DNA of 36,315 bases from Candidatus Atribacteria bacterium (GCA_030156825.1 JASGLU010000014.1:1-36315); one strand, 5' to 3'; positions 24,737 to 34,379 are shown, counted from the first letter of the stretch. Made by a program: numbers and translations. Notes: generated from the sequence alone by a model not told the origin.

Positions 24737-27700
24737 CTACTTTTTCTCTCGACCCTGTATATTAACTCCCAAGCTTGGTATCTCATCATCGGCACTTTCT
24801 ATTTCTTCCAAAGAAACTTCCTTTCTCTTGGAATCAAAGACATTAACATCCAAGCCCAAACTCTGCAGTTCCTTCACCAATACCTTAAAAGATTCGGGAA
24901 CAGAAGGTTTTAAAACATTCTGTCCTTTAACTATTGCCTCATAAGCCTTAACTCGCCCCACTATATCATCCGACTTAACGGTCAACATCTCTTGCAAAGT
25001 AAAGGCCGAACCATATCCTTCAAGTGCCCAAACTTCCATCTCTCCAAACCGCTGCCCTCCAAACTGTGCTTTACCACCCAGAGGCTGCTGAGTCACCAGA
25101 GAGTAAGGGCCGGTTGAACGAGCGTGAATTTTAGTCTCCACCAAGTGGGCCAATTTCATTACATAAATATAGCCTACGGTAACCTCATTATCAAAAGGTT
25201 CACCTGTCCGGCCATCAAAAAGAACCGTCTTCCCATGGGGTAATAGATGAAAATCAGGAGAAATTCTATCATCAAATAAATCTTCTGGAGCGTTGTTCGA
25301 TTTATCCGCTGTAAGCTGATGAGTTCTCAAGGATTCGATAATTTCCGATTCCAGAGCTCCATCAAAAGCAGGACTGGCTACAAAGGTTTTCTCTTTGTTG
25401 GCTACCCATCCCAGGTGAGTTTCCAAGACTTGACCGATATTCATCCGAGAAGGTACCCCCAGGGGGTTAAGAACAATATCTATTGGTGTCCCATCCGGTA
25501 GATAGGGCATATCTTCTTCCGGGATGATACGAGCAATAACCCCCTTGTTACCATGACGACCGGCTATTTTATCCCCCACAGTAATCTGTCGCTTTTGAGC
25601 CACGTACACCTTTACTAACCGGCTTACCCCGGGAGCTAATTCATCCCCGTCTTCTCGAGAAAACAATTTCACATCTATTACTTTCCCATATTCACCATGA
25701 GGCACCCTCAAAGAGGTATCCCGTACTTCTCGCGCTTTCTCTCCAAAAATTGCCCGCAATAATCTTTCTTCCGGAGTAAGTTCCGTCTCCCCTTTAGGAG
25801 TAACCTTTCCCACTAAAATATCACCGGAGTTTACTTCTGCTCCAATGCGAATTATCCCCTCATCATCTAAGTCGCGCAGCATATCCTCACCCAGGTTAGG
25901 GATATCGCGGGTAATTTCTTCCGGTCCCAATTTGGTGTCCCTGGCTTCCAGTTCATACTCCTCAATGTGAATAGAGGTAAAGAGGTCTTCTTTCACCAGT
26001 CTTTGACTAACCAAGATAGCGTCCTCGAAGTTCTCTCCTCCCCAGGGCATAAAAGCCGCTAAAACATTCCTCCCCAGGGATATCTCCCCTAACTGAGTGC
26101 AGGGACCATCGGCAATTACCTGCCCTTTTTCAACCAAATCTCCTTTTCTGACAATCGGTTTTTGGTTAACGCAAGTGCTCTGGTTTGACCTACGAAACTT
26201 ATCCAGTTCATAAACATCAAGTGACCCGTCTTCGGCTTCTACCTCGATAGTCAATGCATCAACCTTCCTCACTCGGCCATCCCGCTTAGCCACTATGGTT
26301 GAGCCTGAATCCTGAGCTACTTTGTACTCTATCCCGGTACCAATGTAGGGTGGTTGAGAAAAAAGTAAAGGCACCGCTTGCCTTTGCATATTGGTTCCCA
26401 TCAAAGCCCGATTAGCGTCGTCATGCTCTAAAAAAGGAATAAGGGCAGCCGAAGCACCGATAATTTGCTGAGGAGAAACGTCAATAAAATCGATTTTTTC
26501 TGGTGGAACCTCCACTATATTCCCTCGAAAACGAGCCGGTACTCGTTCCTCAGCAATCATACCATTGGAGTCAATCGGGATATCAGAGGGAGCAACGTGA
26601 TAGCGATCTTCATTGTCAGCGGTAAGATATTTGATCTCATCTACTACCTTTCCGTCCACCACCCTCCGGTAAGGCGTCTCAATAAACCCATATTCATTCG
26701 TTTTGGCATAAGTGCACAAAGAGGTTATAAGACCAATATTAGGTCCTTCTGGAGTTTCGATCGGACACATCCTTCCATAGTGAGTGTAGTGAACATCTCT
26801 TACTTCAAATCCGGCCCTTTCCCGCGAAAGACCACCAGGGCCAAGCGCACTTAATCTTCGTTTATGGGTAAGTTCAGAAAGAGGATTAACCTGGTCCATA
26901 AACTGAGAAAGAGGGCTACTTCCTAAAAACTCCCTAATCGCTGCCACCACCGGTCTAACATTAATCAAACTCTGAGGGGTGGCCGATTCAATATCGGGTT
27001 GGATAGTCATTCTTTCTCTGATGACTTTTTCCACTCTCAAAAGCCCAATCCGGAATTGATTTTGTAACAGTTCTCCTACCGGTTTAGCCCGACGATTGCC
27101 TAAGTGATCAATGTCATCGTCGTATCCCACTCCATCTACCAAATTTATAAGATAACGCAACCCTCCTACCACATCTTGTGGGGTTAGGGTTCGCTCTTTT
27201 TTAACCCAAACGTCTTCAATTCCATAAGATTGAAGTTCTCGAATGGTTTCGAGAGTCAATGGGCTATCTTTTTCAACTAAAATTTCCCCGGTATCTGGAT
27301 TAACCACTCGTTGACTCAGAATCGCACCTTCCAAGGATTCCAAAAGCGGCATCAGCGTGTCTTCCCGCTCTATAAAAACTTTTACCGGAAGACCTTCTTC
27401 GTTAAAAACTTTAATATATTCAATCGGGTATCTATAGTTCAACTCCTCTATCGTCTGCGCTAATTTGCGATTAATCTTATCATCTGCTCGGGCGACAATT
27501 TGGTAGCGGTCAGCAGTCAACTCTTCTACCAAGGAAGCATCCCTTATCACTTCATTAGTCTCTAAATCTATAACTATATCTTCAGCTAAAGAAGGCTCCT
27601 CAACTTTTACCACTCTTTCTTCCAGCTTCAACTTACCGTTTATTTTGTAGCGACCCACTTCTCCTAAATCGTAATGACGGGGATCAAAGAAAAGATAAGA

Positions 27701-28477
27701 GATGAAGTTCCGGGTATTTTCTTCGGTAGGGGGTTCACTCGGCCTCATCCGCCGAAAAATTTCCATAACTGCTTCCCGAACATCGGCCGAGGGGTCTTTA
27801 TCCAGAGTTTGCTTAACCAAAGGATGATAATCGAAAAGGTTGAGTATTTCTTCGTCGCTGGCATACCCTAACGCCCTTACCAAAGTCATCGCGTTAATTT
27901 TTCTTCGCTTATCGACCCGAACAAAAATAACATCACTTGGATCAGTCCCAAACTCAAGCCAGGCTCCCCGATTGGGAATTATTTTGAACCCGTATTCTGA
28001 CTTCCCAACAGGGGTAATTTCTTTAGAAAAGAAAAGCCCTGGAGACCTAACTAACTGGGTTACCACTACCCTTTCTGCCCCGTTAACCACAAAAGTTCCT
28101 CTTTCGGTCATAAGCGGGATATCACCCATGTAAACATCCTGATCTTTAATTTCGTTGTTCTCCCGATTGATAAGTCTAATTCTGGCATAAAGAGGAACAG
28201 AATAAGTTCTTCCTTTTTCCCGGCATTCCCGAACCGACAAAACCGGCTCCTCTAAACGATATTCTAAAAACTCCAAGACCAACTTGCCGGTAAAATCTTG
28301 AATGGGAAATACCTCCAAAAAAACCTCCTGCAAGCCTTGCCTCTTTCTGTTTTCGGGAGGAACAGTTCTCTGGAGAAACCATTCAAAAGAGTTTTTCTGA
28401 ACCTCAATAAAATCAGGCAATTCCAAAAAAGAGGGAATTTTAGCAAAATTGTGCCTTTTGATATATTCAAAACCCAC
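24737..28477 (-). CDS. rpoB: DNA-directed RNA polymerase subunit beta
   Basis: The 1246-residue product starts at GTG (28475-28477) with AAAGGTGG upstream. All core regions are present: [13 protein letters not shown] (135-147), the rifampicin region [10 protein letters not shown] (524-533) with D528, H538 and S543 as in sensitive enzymes (E. coli N518 is V530), [15 protein letters not shown], and the C-terminal [15 protein letters not shown]. Residues about 379-427 form a module ([10 protein letters not shown] core) like one in Gram-positive beta and like the repeats in the beta-prime insertion. It is transcribed from its own consensus promoter. rplJ and rplL, its usual upstream neighbours, are not here. 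Confidence 0.98.
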   Translation of the reverse strand: MGFEYIKRHNFAKIPSFLELPDFIEVQKNSFEWFLQRTVPPENRKRQGLQEVFLEVFPIQDFTGKLVLEFLEYRLEEPVLSVRECREKGRTYSVPLYARIRLINRENNEIKDQDVYMGDIPLMTERGTFVVNGAERVVVTQLVRSPGLFFSKEITPVGKSEYGFKIIPNRGAWLEFGTDPSDVIFVRVDKRRKINAMTLVRALGYASDEEILNLFDYHPLVKQTLDKDPSADVREAVMEIFRRMRPSEPPTEENTRNFISYLFFDPRHYDLGEVGRYKINGKLKLEERVVKVEEPSLAEDIVIDLETNEVIRDASLVEELTADRYQIVARADDKINRKLAQTIEELNYRYPIEYIKVFNEEGLPVKVFIEREDTLMPLLESLEGAILSQRVVNPDTGEILVEKDSPLTLETIRELQSYGIEDVWVKKERTLTPQDVVGGLRYLINLVDGVGYDDDIDHLGNRRAKPVGELLQNQFRIGLLRVEKVIRERMTIQPDIESATPQSLINVRPVVAAIREFLGSSPLSQFMDQVNPLSELTHKRRLSALGPGGLSRERAGFEVRDVHYTHYGRMCPIETPEGPNIGLITSLCTYAKTNEYGFIETPYRRVVDGKVVDEIKYLTADNEDRYHVAPSDIPIDSNGMIAEERVPARFRGNIVEVPPEKIDFIDVSPQQIIGASAALIPFLEHDDANRALMGTNMQRQAVPLLFSQPPYIGTGIEYKVAQDSGSTIVAKRDGRVRKVDALTIEVEAEDGSLDVYELDKFRRSNQSTCVNQKPIVRKGDLVEKGQVIADGPCTQLGEISLGRNVLAAFMPWGGENFEDAILVSQRLVKEDLFTSIHIEEYELEARDTKLGPEEITRDIPNLGEDMLRDLDDEGIIRIGAEVNSGDILVGKVTPKGETELTPEERLLRAIFGEKAREVRDTSLRVPHGEYGKVIDVKLFSREDGDELAPGVSRLVKVYVAQKRQITVGDKIAGRHGNKGVIARIIPEEDMPYLPDGTPIDIVLNPLGVPSRMNIGQVLETHLGWVANKEKTFVASPAFDGALESEIIESLRTHQLTADKSNNAPEDLFDDRISPDFHLLPHGKTVLFDGRTGEPFDNEVTVGYIYVMKLAHLVETKIHARSTGPYSLVTQQPLGGKAQFGGQRFGEMEVWALEGYGSAFTLQEMLTVKSDDIVGRVKAYEAIVKGQNVLKPSVPESFKVLVKELQSLGLDVNVFDSKRKEVSLEEIESADDEIPSLGVNIQGREKK

Positions 28478-28766
28478 AAATCACACCACCTTTGGGGGAA
28501 ATTAAAGCCTCAAACTAAAAATAAATTTCGAACTACCAGCGGGTTAATAAACGTCATGGTTTTTCCTGTCTTGACGTCATAGAATAAATTTTGGATAAAA
28601 GAAGATATGGGAAAAATCAAACTTGAGCCGCAATAAATCAATGCCGACTTACTTTTCCGGGAAAAATCTATTTCAAGAAGGATCGATCTAACCACTCCTA
28701 AAAACTCTTGTTTTTCAGGAAACGTCCCCTGCCTCCTGAAGTTTGCCTTTAAACGAAAACGGGCAA
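28478..28766 (-). other. rpoB: Long 5' leader of rpoB
   Basis: The predicted transcript begins near 28766, leaving about 290 nt before the GTG. The leader has a TTCAGGA/TCCTGAA stem at 28714-28740 at its very start and a TTTTCC/GGAAAA palindrome near 28655-28670. I recognise no known riboswitch or L10-type leader. Regulation of RNA polymerase synthesis is possible but inferred. Sequence 28802-28938 upstream of the promoter shows nothing further. Confidence 0.5.
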
Positions 28767-28772
28767 GTCAAT

Positions 28773-28801
28773 ATTATATATCCTTATTTAAGGAGTGTCA
28801 A
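28773..28801 (-). promoter_or_regulatory. rpoB: Consensus promoter of rpoBC
   Basis: Leftward TTGACA (28796-28801), exactly 17 bp, then TATAAT (28773-28778): both hexamers are perfect. It is the strongest promoter match in the window. Confidence 0.85.
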
Positions 28802-28938
28802 TAAGGTATTCTCACTTTTACAAAAATTACCCAAAAACTTTTTTCTACACTTTGCAAACTTACAAAACAGAACTTATAACCTTTTCGTTTATTACTTATT
28901 CCCAGTAACTTTTTTAGTTTCCTCCCCTGCCGCCCCCC

Positions 28939-28970
28939 AAAAAAAACCTAACCCCTCCGTTCAGGAGGGG
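28939..28970 (-). terminator. Terminator of the sugar ABC operon
   Basis: Leftward stem CCCCTCC/GGAGGGG (28952-28970, 5-nt loop) is followed after 5 nt by eight U (28939-28946). It is 80 bp beyond the permease stop and upstream of the rpoBC promoter. Confidence 0.8.
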
Positions 28971-29049
28971 CATCGACCAGATGATTTTAGTTTTTCTAAC
29001 CGGGATAAGGCAAAAATAACTGCCAACCTTTCCCAACCAAATATCATCT

Positions 29050-30006
29050 TCAAGCTCTTTTTCTAATCATAGAATGCATGGCAATTGAAATGACAATAAT
29101 CAAACCGTATATCAGTTGCGTCCAAAAACCGGTCATTCCCATAGCAATGATACCTGCTTCTAAAATACCGATAATGATTGCCCCAATAAAAGTTCCAAAA
29201 ATAGTTCCTACTCCACCTTCTACCGGAGTCCCACCCAAAAAAACTGCTGCAATAGTTTTAAGCATATATCCTTGTCCCAAAGTGGGCCAAAAATAAACTA
29301 CTTCCAAGCTGGCCATAACTCCTGCCAAAGCAGAGAAAAGACCCATTAAGGTAAAAACTATTATCTTTATTCTATCTACGTTTATACCCATTACCCGGGC
29401 GCTGTGGGGGTTATCGCCAGTAAAATAAATATGAGCCCCCACCCGGTGTCGATTGAGAAGTAACCACAATAAAACGGCTACTATTACCGCCCAAATAGCT
29501 TGAACCGGAAAACCACCGGCAATTCTCCCCACAAAAATGTGATATAGAGGGCTCTCTTTGGTGGGAACCAGGGTTTTTCCCATTCCTCCACTTAAAACCT
29601 GGGTAAGACCTGCCCAGAAAAATTGAGTTCCAATAGTGGTTACCAATGAAGGCAGATGCAATTTTGCAATTAAAAGACCATTGGTTAAACCCGCTCCTAA
29701 CCCTACCAGCAAAGTAATCAAAAGAGCAACGGATACACTGCCAGTAAGGTGAAACATATGGGCAAAAACAAAACCCGAAAAACCCATAATAGAAGGAAAA
29801 GACAGATCCATTTCCCCACAGATGACAACCAAGGTAAGCGAAAGAGCCATAATCGCGGTAAAAGGAACAGTAGACATAAAAGAAAGATATATCCGAGGAG
29901 AAAGAAAAGTTTGAGGACTGCCAATAGTAAACAATATCAGAATGCCTATCAGTACGAAGAACACACCGAACTGAGCGCGGTTCTCCTGGATTAAACTTTG
30001 AGCCAT
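29050..30006 (-). CDS. Sugar ABC transporter permease, RbsC type
   Basis: The 318-residue inner-membrane protein of the BPD_transp_2 family has 8-10 hydrophobic spans and the features of ribose/xylose-type permeases: an N-terminal span, ALSLTLVVICGEMDLS, GLTNGLLIAKLHLPSLVTTIGT, GDNPHSARVMGINVDRIK, and AVFLGGTPVEGGVGTIFGTF. It forms the channel with the ATPase and receives the sugar from the binding protein encoded upstream. It begins with ATG after a GGGGGG-type SD, 111 bp after the ATPase gene, with a perfect 16-bp hairpin in that gap. The specific sugar cannot be told. Confidence 0.92.
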   Translation of the reverse strand: MAQSLIQENRAQFGVFFVLIGILILFTIGSPQTFLSPRIYLSFMSTVPFTAIMALSLTLVVICGEMDLSFPSIMGFSGFVFAHMFHLTGSVSVALLITLLVGLGAGLTNGLLIAKLHLPSLVTTIGTQFFWAGLTQVLSGGMGKTLVPTKESPLYHIFVGRIAGGFPVQAIWAVIVAVLLWLLLNRHRVGAHIYFTGDNPHSARVMGINVDRIKIIVFTLMGLFSALAGVMASLEVVYFWPTLGQGYMLKTIAAVFLGGTPVEGGVGTIFGTFIGAIIIGILEAGIIAMGMTGFWTQLIYGLIIVISIAMHSMIRKRA

Positions 30007-30077
30007 TATTTACCCCCCTGATTTCTAAGCTGTACCAGCTTCTGTTTTAATTTCACCGGTTTTTATCTTAATCAACT

Positions 30078-30116
30078 CTTAGAGAGAGCCCCTCGAAGAT
30101 AGGGGCTCTCTCTAAG
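30078..30116 (-). other. Stem-loop between ABC ATPase and permease genes
   Basis: Perfect 16-bp stem (CTTAGAGAGAGCCCCT and complement) with a 7-nt loop, directly after the ATPase stop. No U-run follows leftward, so read-through into the permease is expected, with possible mRNA stabilisation or partial attenuation. Confidence 0.7.
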
Positions 30117-30117
30117 A

Positions 30118-30957
30118 TTAAGGCATGCGGGATTGGAGGTCCTCCCCTTCATTACAAGTTGCGACATCCGGAGGAGAAGTTTCTCCTCCGTTTAATTTAC
30201 CAGTTTGTGCCACCAGATAAAGTTTATTAACCAGTTCTTCCAAGGAAATTTCTGCTTTTTCAAATTCTCCCATTATCTGACCACGGTCTAAAATGACTAT
30301 TCGATCAGCTACTGGATAGACGTGATAAATGTTGTGAGTGATAAAAATAGCCGATTTTCCCCTGTTTTTAATTTCCTCCACAAAACCCAATACTTTCTGG
30401 GTTTCAGATAGAGAAAGACCGGTGGTAGGTTCATCTAAGATTATGAGATCAGCCTCAAAATGAAGGGCTCGAGCAATAGCCACTCCTTGTCTTTCTCCAC
30501 CAGACAGAGTACCAACTACCGAATTGGGAGAAAGAGCTTCAGAAGTAAAACCCATATATTGCCTCATTATTTTTTCGGTTTCTTCTATTTCGCGGGCGAT
30601 ATCGATAAGTCCTGCCTTGTTTACTATCTCTCTTCCCATAAAGATGTTACGCCAAAGAGTGTGCTGCTCACACAGAGCCCGCTCCTGAAAGACGGTTTCG
30701 ATTCCAATCTGACGAGCCCGGGCTACTGAGTAGTTCTCCAGTTTGTTGCCCTTCCAATATATTTCTCCTTCGGTCGGTTGGTGAACTCCGGTCAGAATTT
30801 TAATCAGGGTGGATTTACCTGCTCCATTATCCCCCAAAAGGCCTACTATCTCATTGTTACCAACCTGGAAGTTTACACCCCTTAGAACCTTTACCCGCCC
30901 AAAAGACTTACAGATATTTACCATAGATACCAAAGAATCAGCGGTGGCTACATTCAA
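30118..30957 (-). CDS. Sugar ABC transporter ATP-binding protein (single ATPase domain)
   Basis: The 279-residue product has one ABC domain, unlike the double-domain RbsA. Walker A is GDNGAGKST (42-50), the Q-loop Q91, signature LSGGERQ (151-157), Walker B LIILDEP (171-177), H-loop H208. Single-domain versions of this family are known (FrcA-like) and would act as homodimers. Start: TTG at 30957 immediately after the binding-protein stop, with GGAGGG 10-11 nt upstream. The C-terminal 25 residues are beyond the conserved domain and their DNA includes a 22-bp near-palindrome (30169-30190), suggesting an extended or eroded tail. Confidence 0.92.
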   Translation of the reverse strand: MNVATADSLVSMVNICKSFGRVKVLRGVNFQVGNNEIVGLLGDNGAGKSTLIKILTGVHQPTEGEIYWKGNKLENYSVARARQIGIETVFQERALCEQHTLWRNIFMGREIVNKAGLIDIAREIEETEKIMRQYMGFTSEALSPNSVVGTLSGGERQGVAIARALHFEADLIILDEPTTGLSLSETQKVLGFVEEIKNRGKSAIFITHNIYHVYPVADRIVILDRGQIMGEFEKAEISLEELVNKLYLVAQTGKLNGGETSPPDVATCNEGEDLQSRMP

Positions 30958-31959
30958 TTAACGTATTCCCTCCTCTACTAAAGGAGCAATTTCTTCCACA
31001 TTACCAGCGTGAACCAAACCCGATCCGGTATCAATATGGAGTCCAGCAAATTTATACTTGATACTCAGACAAAGCTGAAGTACCGGCAGATATCCTTGGA
31101 GGTACTGTTGCTGGTCAAGCACTAAATCGGTATATCCACTGCGAATAGCATCTAAAGTGGCAGCTGAGAGGTCAAAACCCGCTCCCACTACGTCGTCCGG
31201 ACCAAGGCCAGCCGCTTTGAAGAAAGTACCCATAGTAGCGGTCAAAGCACCATGATCGGTAACTACTAATTTAACATCGGGATTAGCTGAAACATAGCCA
31301 GTAAAAATCGGCACTCCCAGAGGAGCGTCGGCATTAACTTCAGGAGAAATTTCCAAATAATCTACTACCAACCCTGCCTCTTCCAGAGCATCGATTACTC
31401 CTTTAGTTCGCAGACCTCGAGTAGGTTGGGAAAGTAAACCCCAAACCATGGCCCGATCTCCTTCTTTCAGGTCAAACATCTCTACTGCACCTTTACCTAA
31501 CATATACCCGGAAGGATAAAGTTCCTGTCCAACATAGCCAAACCCTTGGGCTTTGTATTTTTCCTCAGCCCGGGGAAGGGTGGTATTTTGCGAGGTTACA
31601 ATAATCCCTCTTTCAAAAGCCTCATCAATATGGACCTCTAAAGCATCGTCTCCCGGATGTCCCATAATAGCAATTCCATCGACATCGGAGGCCACTGCTT
31701 CCTTAAATTGGGTAACCATTCTTTCTGGATCCCAACCAGAAAAAACATACTCTACCGTACATCCAAAATCTGCTTCTGCTGCTTTTGCTCCCTGATAAAC
31801 TACACTAGCAAACGGGCCACCCGGAGGGCCACCGCAGAAGAAACGAATCTTGATCCCCTCAAAGTGCTTACCTTGAGCCAGAGCTAAACCGCTACTCAAA
31901 AGAAGCATGGCTACTAACAAAAAGATTCCGACCAGGAAAGTCCTCGATCTCATTTTCAC
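30958..31959 (-). CDS. Sugar ABC transporter substrate-binding protein
   Basis: The 333-residue product starts at GTG (31957-31959) with AAAGGAGG 8 nt upstream. An upstream ATG at 31989 would include the SD itself. The signal peptide has a hydrophobic core followed by ALAQG, so it is exported. The mature protein matches the periplasmic-binding-protein type I fold (Peripla_BP_4): GIKIRFFCGG, KEAVASDVDGIAIMGHPGDDAL, GIIVTSQNTTLP, a switch region with VVGAGFDLSAATLDAI, and DQQQYLQGYLPVLQL. These bind pentoses, hexoses or derivatives for the ATPase and permease encoded next. The ligand is unknown. Confidence 0.92.
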   Translation of the reverse strand: MKMRSRTFLVGIFLLVAMLLLSSGLALAQGKHFEGIKIRFFCGGPPGGPFASVVYQGAKAAEADFGCTVEYVFSGWDPERMVTQFKEAVASDVDGIAIMGHPGDDALEVHIDEAFERGIIVTSQNTTLPRAEEKYKAQGFGYVGQELYPSGYMLGKGAVEMFDLKEGDRAMVWGLLSQPTRGLRTKGVIDALEEAGLVVDYLEISPEVNADAPLGVPIFTGYVSANPDVKLVVTDHGALTATMGTFFKAAGLGPDDVVGAGFDLSAATLDAIRSGYTDLVLDQQQYLQGYLPVLQLCLSIKYKFAGLHIDTGSGLVHAGNVEEIAPLVEEGIR

Positions 31960-32042
31960 TTGAAAAACCTCCTTTTTAATCAAACTCAATCAAAAATTAA
32001 TCTTTACCACCGATACCGCTAATCCTCACAATTGCCTAACCT

Positions 32043-32048
32043 ATTATA
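32043..32048 (-). promoter_or_regulatory. Possible -10 element upstream of the sugar-binding protein gene
   Basis: Leftward TATAAT in AGATATATAATAGG, 84 bp upstream of the GTG. No good -35 lies 16-18 bp further up, so an activator-dependent or weak internal promoter is possible. Confidence 0.35.
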
Positions 32049-32103
32049 TATCTTTTAACTCTCGCCTCCCTTCTTAAAATATTGGTATTTAGTTTATTGT
32101 ACC

Positions 32104-33195
32104 TCAAACTTGGATAGGATAATAACCTTTTTCTTTAACTGTGGTTAAAAAAGTAAAAAAATTTTCTAAAGGAGTATCTAACTGTACATGATGGGTGGGA
32201 GAAATAATGAACCCCCCGCCCGGTGCTATCAGTTTTAACCTTTCCAAAACCTCCTTTTTCACCTCTTCTTTACTGCCGAAAGGAAGAGTATGCTGCTCAT
32301 CGATGGTTCCCCAGAAAGAGAGGTTTTTGCCATAGTGTTCTTTCAAGAAAACCGGATCCATGGCCCGGGGTTGCACAGGGTTCAAAACATCAATTCCTAT
32401 TTCTGCCAATTCCTCTACAATCGGGTAAATATTGCCATCACTGTGGTAAGCAATTTTCAGGTCGGGATTTATTTTTTTCAGCTCCCGACAGATAGTAGCC
32501 ATCCGGGGCTTTAGGTATTTTCGCCAAAGTAAAGGAGAAATAAGCATTCCTTTCTGCGACCCGACATCGTCTCCCAACCAGATGCCATCTGCCCCCATCT
32601 TTACCAGTCTCTTTGCTGCCTCCAGATGAAAACGAAAGGGAATATCCAGGATATAGTTAGCTTTTTCTTCGTCTTCTATCATATCCACCAGTAATTGGCT
32701 CATTCCTCGTAAATACCAGGAAGCCTCAAAAATAGTGCATACCGTAACTCCCAGGATAAAATATTCTCCACCATATTGTTCCATTACTCCTTCAAAAGGA
32801 GTGTAAAATTCTTCTCGGTAAGGATCGGGAGGCAGATATTGATAAAGTTGTCGGTCATCAGCCAAGGGGTGCTCGGCGATTTCCGTATAGTGACCTTTAC
32901 CAAAGGGGGTTTCATATTCTACCTGACGCCATTTTATTCCCCAATCACAGATGTATTCTTTCTCTTCAGAAGCATAGAAAGAGTTACCGATACCCACTGC
33001 ATACTGGATTATATCTAACTTCAGAGCCTCTTCTAAGTCGTGAACTTCCCCTCCATGGGGGTTAGTGGGCCGGATAGGCAAACCCAGATGTTTTCGAAGG
33101 CGTTGGGCAAACTCAGGAGTAAAACTGGCTGTAACTGGTACTCGGTCTGGTTCTTGATGATTAAGAGCAATCTTTACTCTTTCCTTAGAATTCAT
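32104..33195 (-). CDS. Uroporphyrinogen-decarboxylase-fold protein in the sugar cassette
   Basis: The 363-residue URO-D superfamily barrel begins LNHQEPDRVPV, like its relative at 14129. It has GDDVGSQKG (208-216) and AYHSDG, where H251 is kept but the Cys of the HxCG zinc motif is D253, then NPVQPRAMD and a C-terminal SPTHHVQLDTP. HemE catalytic motifs are lacking. Position between a sugar epimerase and a sugar transporter suggests a role in carbohydrate metabolism or methyl removal from the transported compound; this is inference. The SD GGGAGG precedes the ATG and lies just after an 11-bp hairpin. Confidence 0.82.
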   Translation of the reverse strand: MNSKERVKIALNHQEPDRVPVTASFTPEFAQRLRKHLGLPIRPTNPHGGEVHDLEEALKLDIIQYAVGIGNSFYASEEKEYICDWGIKWRQVEYETPFGKGHYTEIAEHPLADDRQLYQYLPPDPYREEFYTPFEGVMEQYGGEYFILGVTVCTIFEASWYLRGMSQLLVDMIEDEEKANYILDIPFRFHLEAAKRLVKMGADGIWLGDDVGSQKGMLISPLLWRKYLKPRMATICRELKKINPDLKIAYHSDGNIYPIVEELAEIGIDVLNPVQPRAMDPVFLKEHYGKNLSFWGTIDEQHTLPFGSKEEVKKEVLERLKLIAPGGGFIISPTHHVQLDTPLENFFTFLTTVKEKGYYPIQV

Positions 33196-33208
33196 CTTTT
33201 CCTCCCAG

Positions 33209-33236
33209 ATTCCCCCCTCCTTTCAGAGGGGGGAAT
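33209..33236 (-). other. Stem-loop between the epimerase and UroD-like genes
   Basis: Perfect 11-bp stem ATTCCCCCCTC/GAGGGGGGAAT, 6-nt loop, directly before the SD of the UroD-like gene. It has no U-run. Loop and stem resemble the terminator at 28952-28970 and it may be a dispersed element. Confidence 0.65.
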
Positions 33237-33242
33237 TTTAAT

Positions 33243-34379
33243 TTACTCTTCTACCAAAAATTTGTAAATAGTTAGTGTAGAATAAACTTCACCCGGTCTT
33301 AAAACCGTGGAGGGAAAATCAGGATTATTGGGAGAATCAGGATAGTGCTGAGTTTCCAAGCAAAAGCCGGAATATTGTCCATAAAGTTTTCCCTCTTTCC
33401 CTCGAGTGTTTACCCAATTTCCAGTGTAAAGTTGGACTCCAGGTTCAGTGGTGTAAACTTCCATCACCCGGCCAGTGCTTGCTTCTTTAGCTCGAGCAGC
33501 TAAGGCTAAATCTCCACTTTGGTTATCGAGCACAAAGTTATGGTCATAACCCTTGAAAGGATCATCACCCTCTTTTCGAAGCAACTGCTCAATACGCTCG
33601 CCTATTTTGTGGGGAGTGGTAAAATCGAGAGGAGTGCCCGCTACCGGAGCAATTCCTGTAGGGATAAGGGTATCATCAGCCGGAGTATAGTTATCAGCCA
33701 CAACCATCAGTTCATGGTCTAAGATATCGCCTGAGCCTTCCCCAGCAAGGTTGAAATAACTATGATTGGTTAAATTAACCACTGTAGGTTTATCGGTAGT
33801 GGCTAAATATTTTATCTTCAGCTCGTTATCGTTGGTTAAGGTAAAAGTAACGCTTACCTGCAAATTGCCCGGGTATCCCTCTTCTCCATCGTGGCTCAAA
33901 TATTTAAACCGGACAGCTGGACCTTCAGGAGTCTTCATAGGAATAGCTTTAAATATCCGGTCTTTAAAGCCTTTTAGGCCTCCATGCAAATGGTTGGGAC
34001 CATTGTTCTGCACCAGGGTATAAGTTTTTCCCTCCAAAGTGAATTGTCCACCGGCAATTCGATTACCATAGCGCCCAATGGTAGCACCAAAATAGGGGTT
34101 GTAGGGATCGGGTTTCTCGTAATCAGATATGCTATCGAAACCTAACACTACGTCATCCAGATTGCCTTCCTTGTCCGGAACGTACAGGGCTACTACAGTA
34201 GCTCCATAGTTGGTCAATTGCACCATAACCCCATTGTCGTTGCTCAGGGTATACAAATCAATCGGTGCACCCTCGGTAGTGGTCCCCCAGGGGATTTTTT
34301 CGACCTCCCCTGCTATCGCTACCGACAATCCTAACATTACTACTAAAATCACTAAACTACTAACAACTTTTTTCATCAA
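33243..34379 (-). CDS. Secreted aldose 1-epimerase (galactose mutarotase family)
   Basis: The 378-residue product interconverts alpha and beta anomers of free aldoses. A signal peptide (KKVVSSLVILVVMLGLSVAIAG) precedes the galactose-mutarotase fold: GRYGNRIAGGQF (102-113), NNGPNHLHGG with H130/H132, TNHSYFNLAGE with a catalytic His, and LETQHYPDSPN with the general-base Glu. Export is unusual for this family in many bacteria and fits work on sugars before uptake by the ABC system. AGGAGG abuts an ATG at 34388. I chose the TTG at 34379 (9 nt spacing), giving MMKK; the next codon ATG (34376) is almost equivalent. Confidence 0.9.
   Translation of the reverse strand: MMKKVVSSLVILVVMLGLSVAIAGEVEKIPWGTTTEGAPIDLYTLSNDNGVMVQLTNYGATVVALYVPDKEGNLDDVVLGFDSISDYEKPDPYNPYFGATIGRYGNRIAGGQFTLEGKTYTLVQNNGPNHLHGGLKGFKDRIFKAIPMKTPEGPAVRFKYLSHDGEEGYPGNLQVSVTFTLTNDNELKIKYLATTDKPTVVNLTNHSYFNLAGEGSGDILDHELMVVADNYTPADDTLIPTGIAPVAGTPLDFTTPHKIGERIEQLLRKEGDDPFKGYDHNFVLDNQSGDLALAARAKEASTGRVMEVYTTEPGVQLYTGNWVNTRGKEGKLYGQYSGFCLETQHYPDSPNNPDFPSTVLRPGEVYSTLTIYKFLVEE

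Noticed and set aside
26465-26854. 129-codon rightward frame inside rpoB
   Set aside because: Antisense shadow of a highly conserved gene, no SD, no recognisable product.
28510-28695. 61-codon reading frame in the rpoB leader, leftward, GTG start
   Set aside because: Its start overlaps the only SD-like bases, the composition is not gene-like, and nothing suggests conservation. Treated as part of the non-coding leader.
32020-32033. AATTGTGAGGATTA, resembling half of the E. coli lac operator
   Set aside because: No symmetric second half is present, and LacI-family members use different operators, so the likeness is probably chance.
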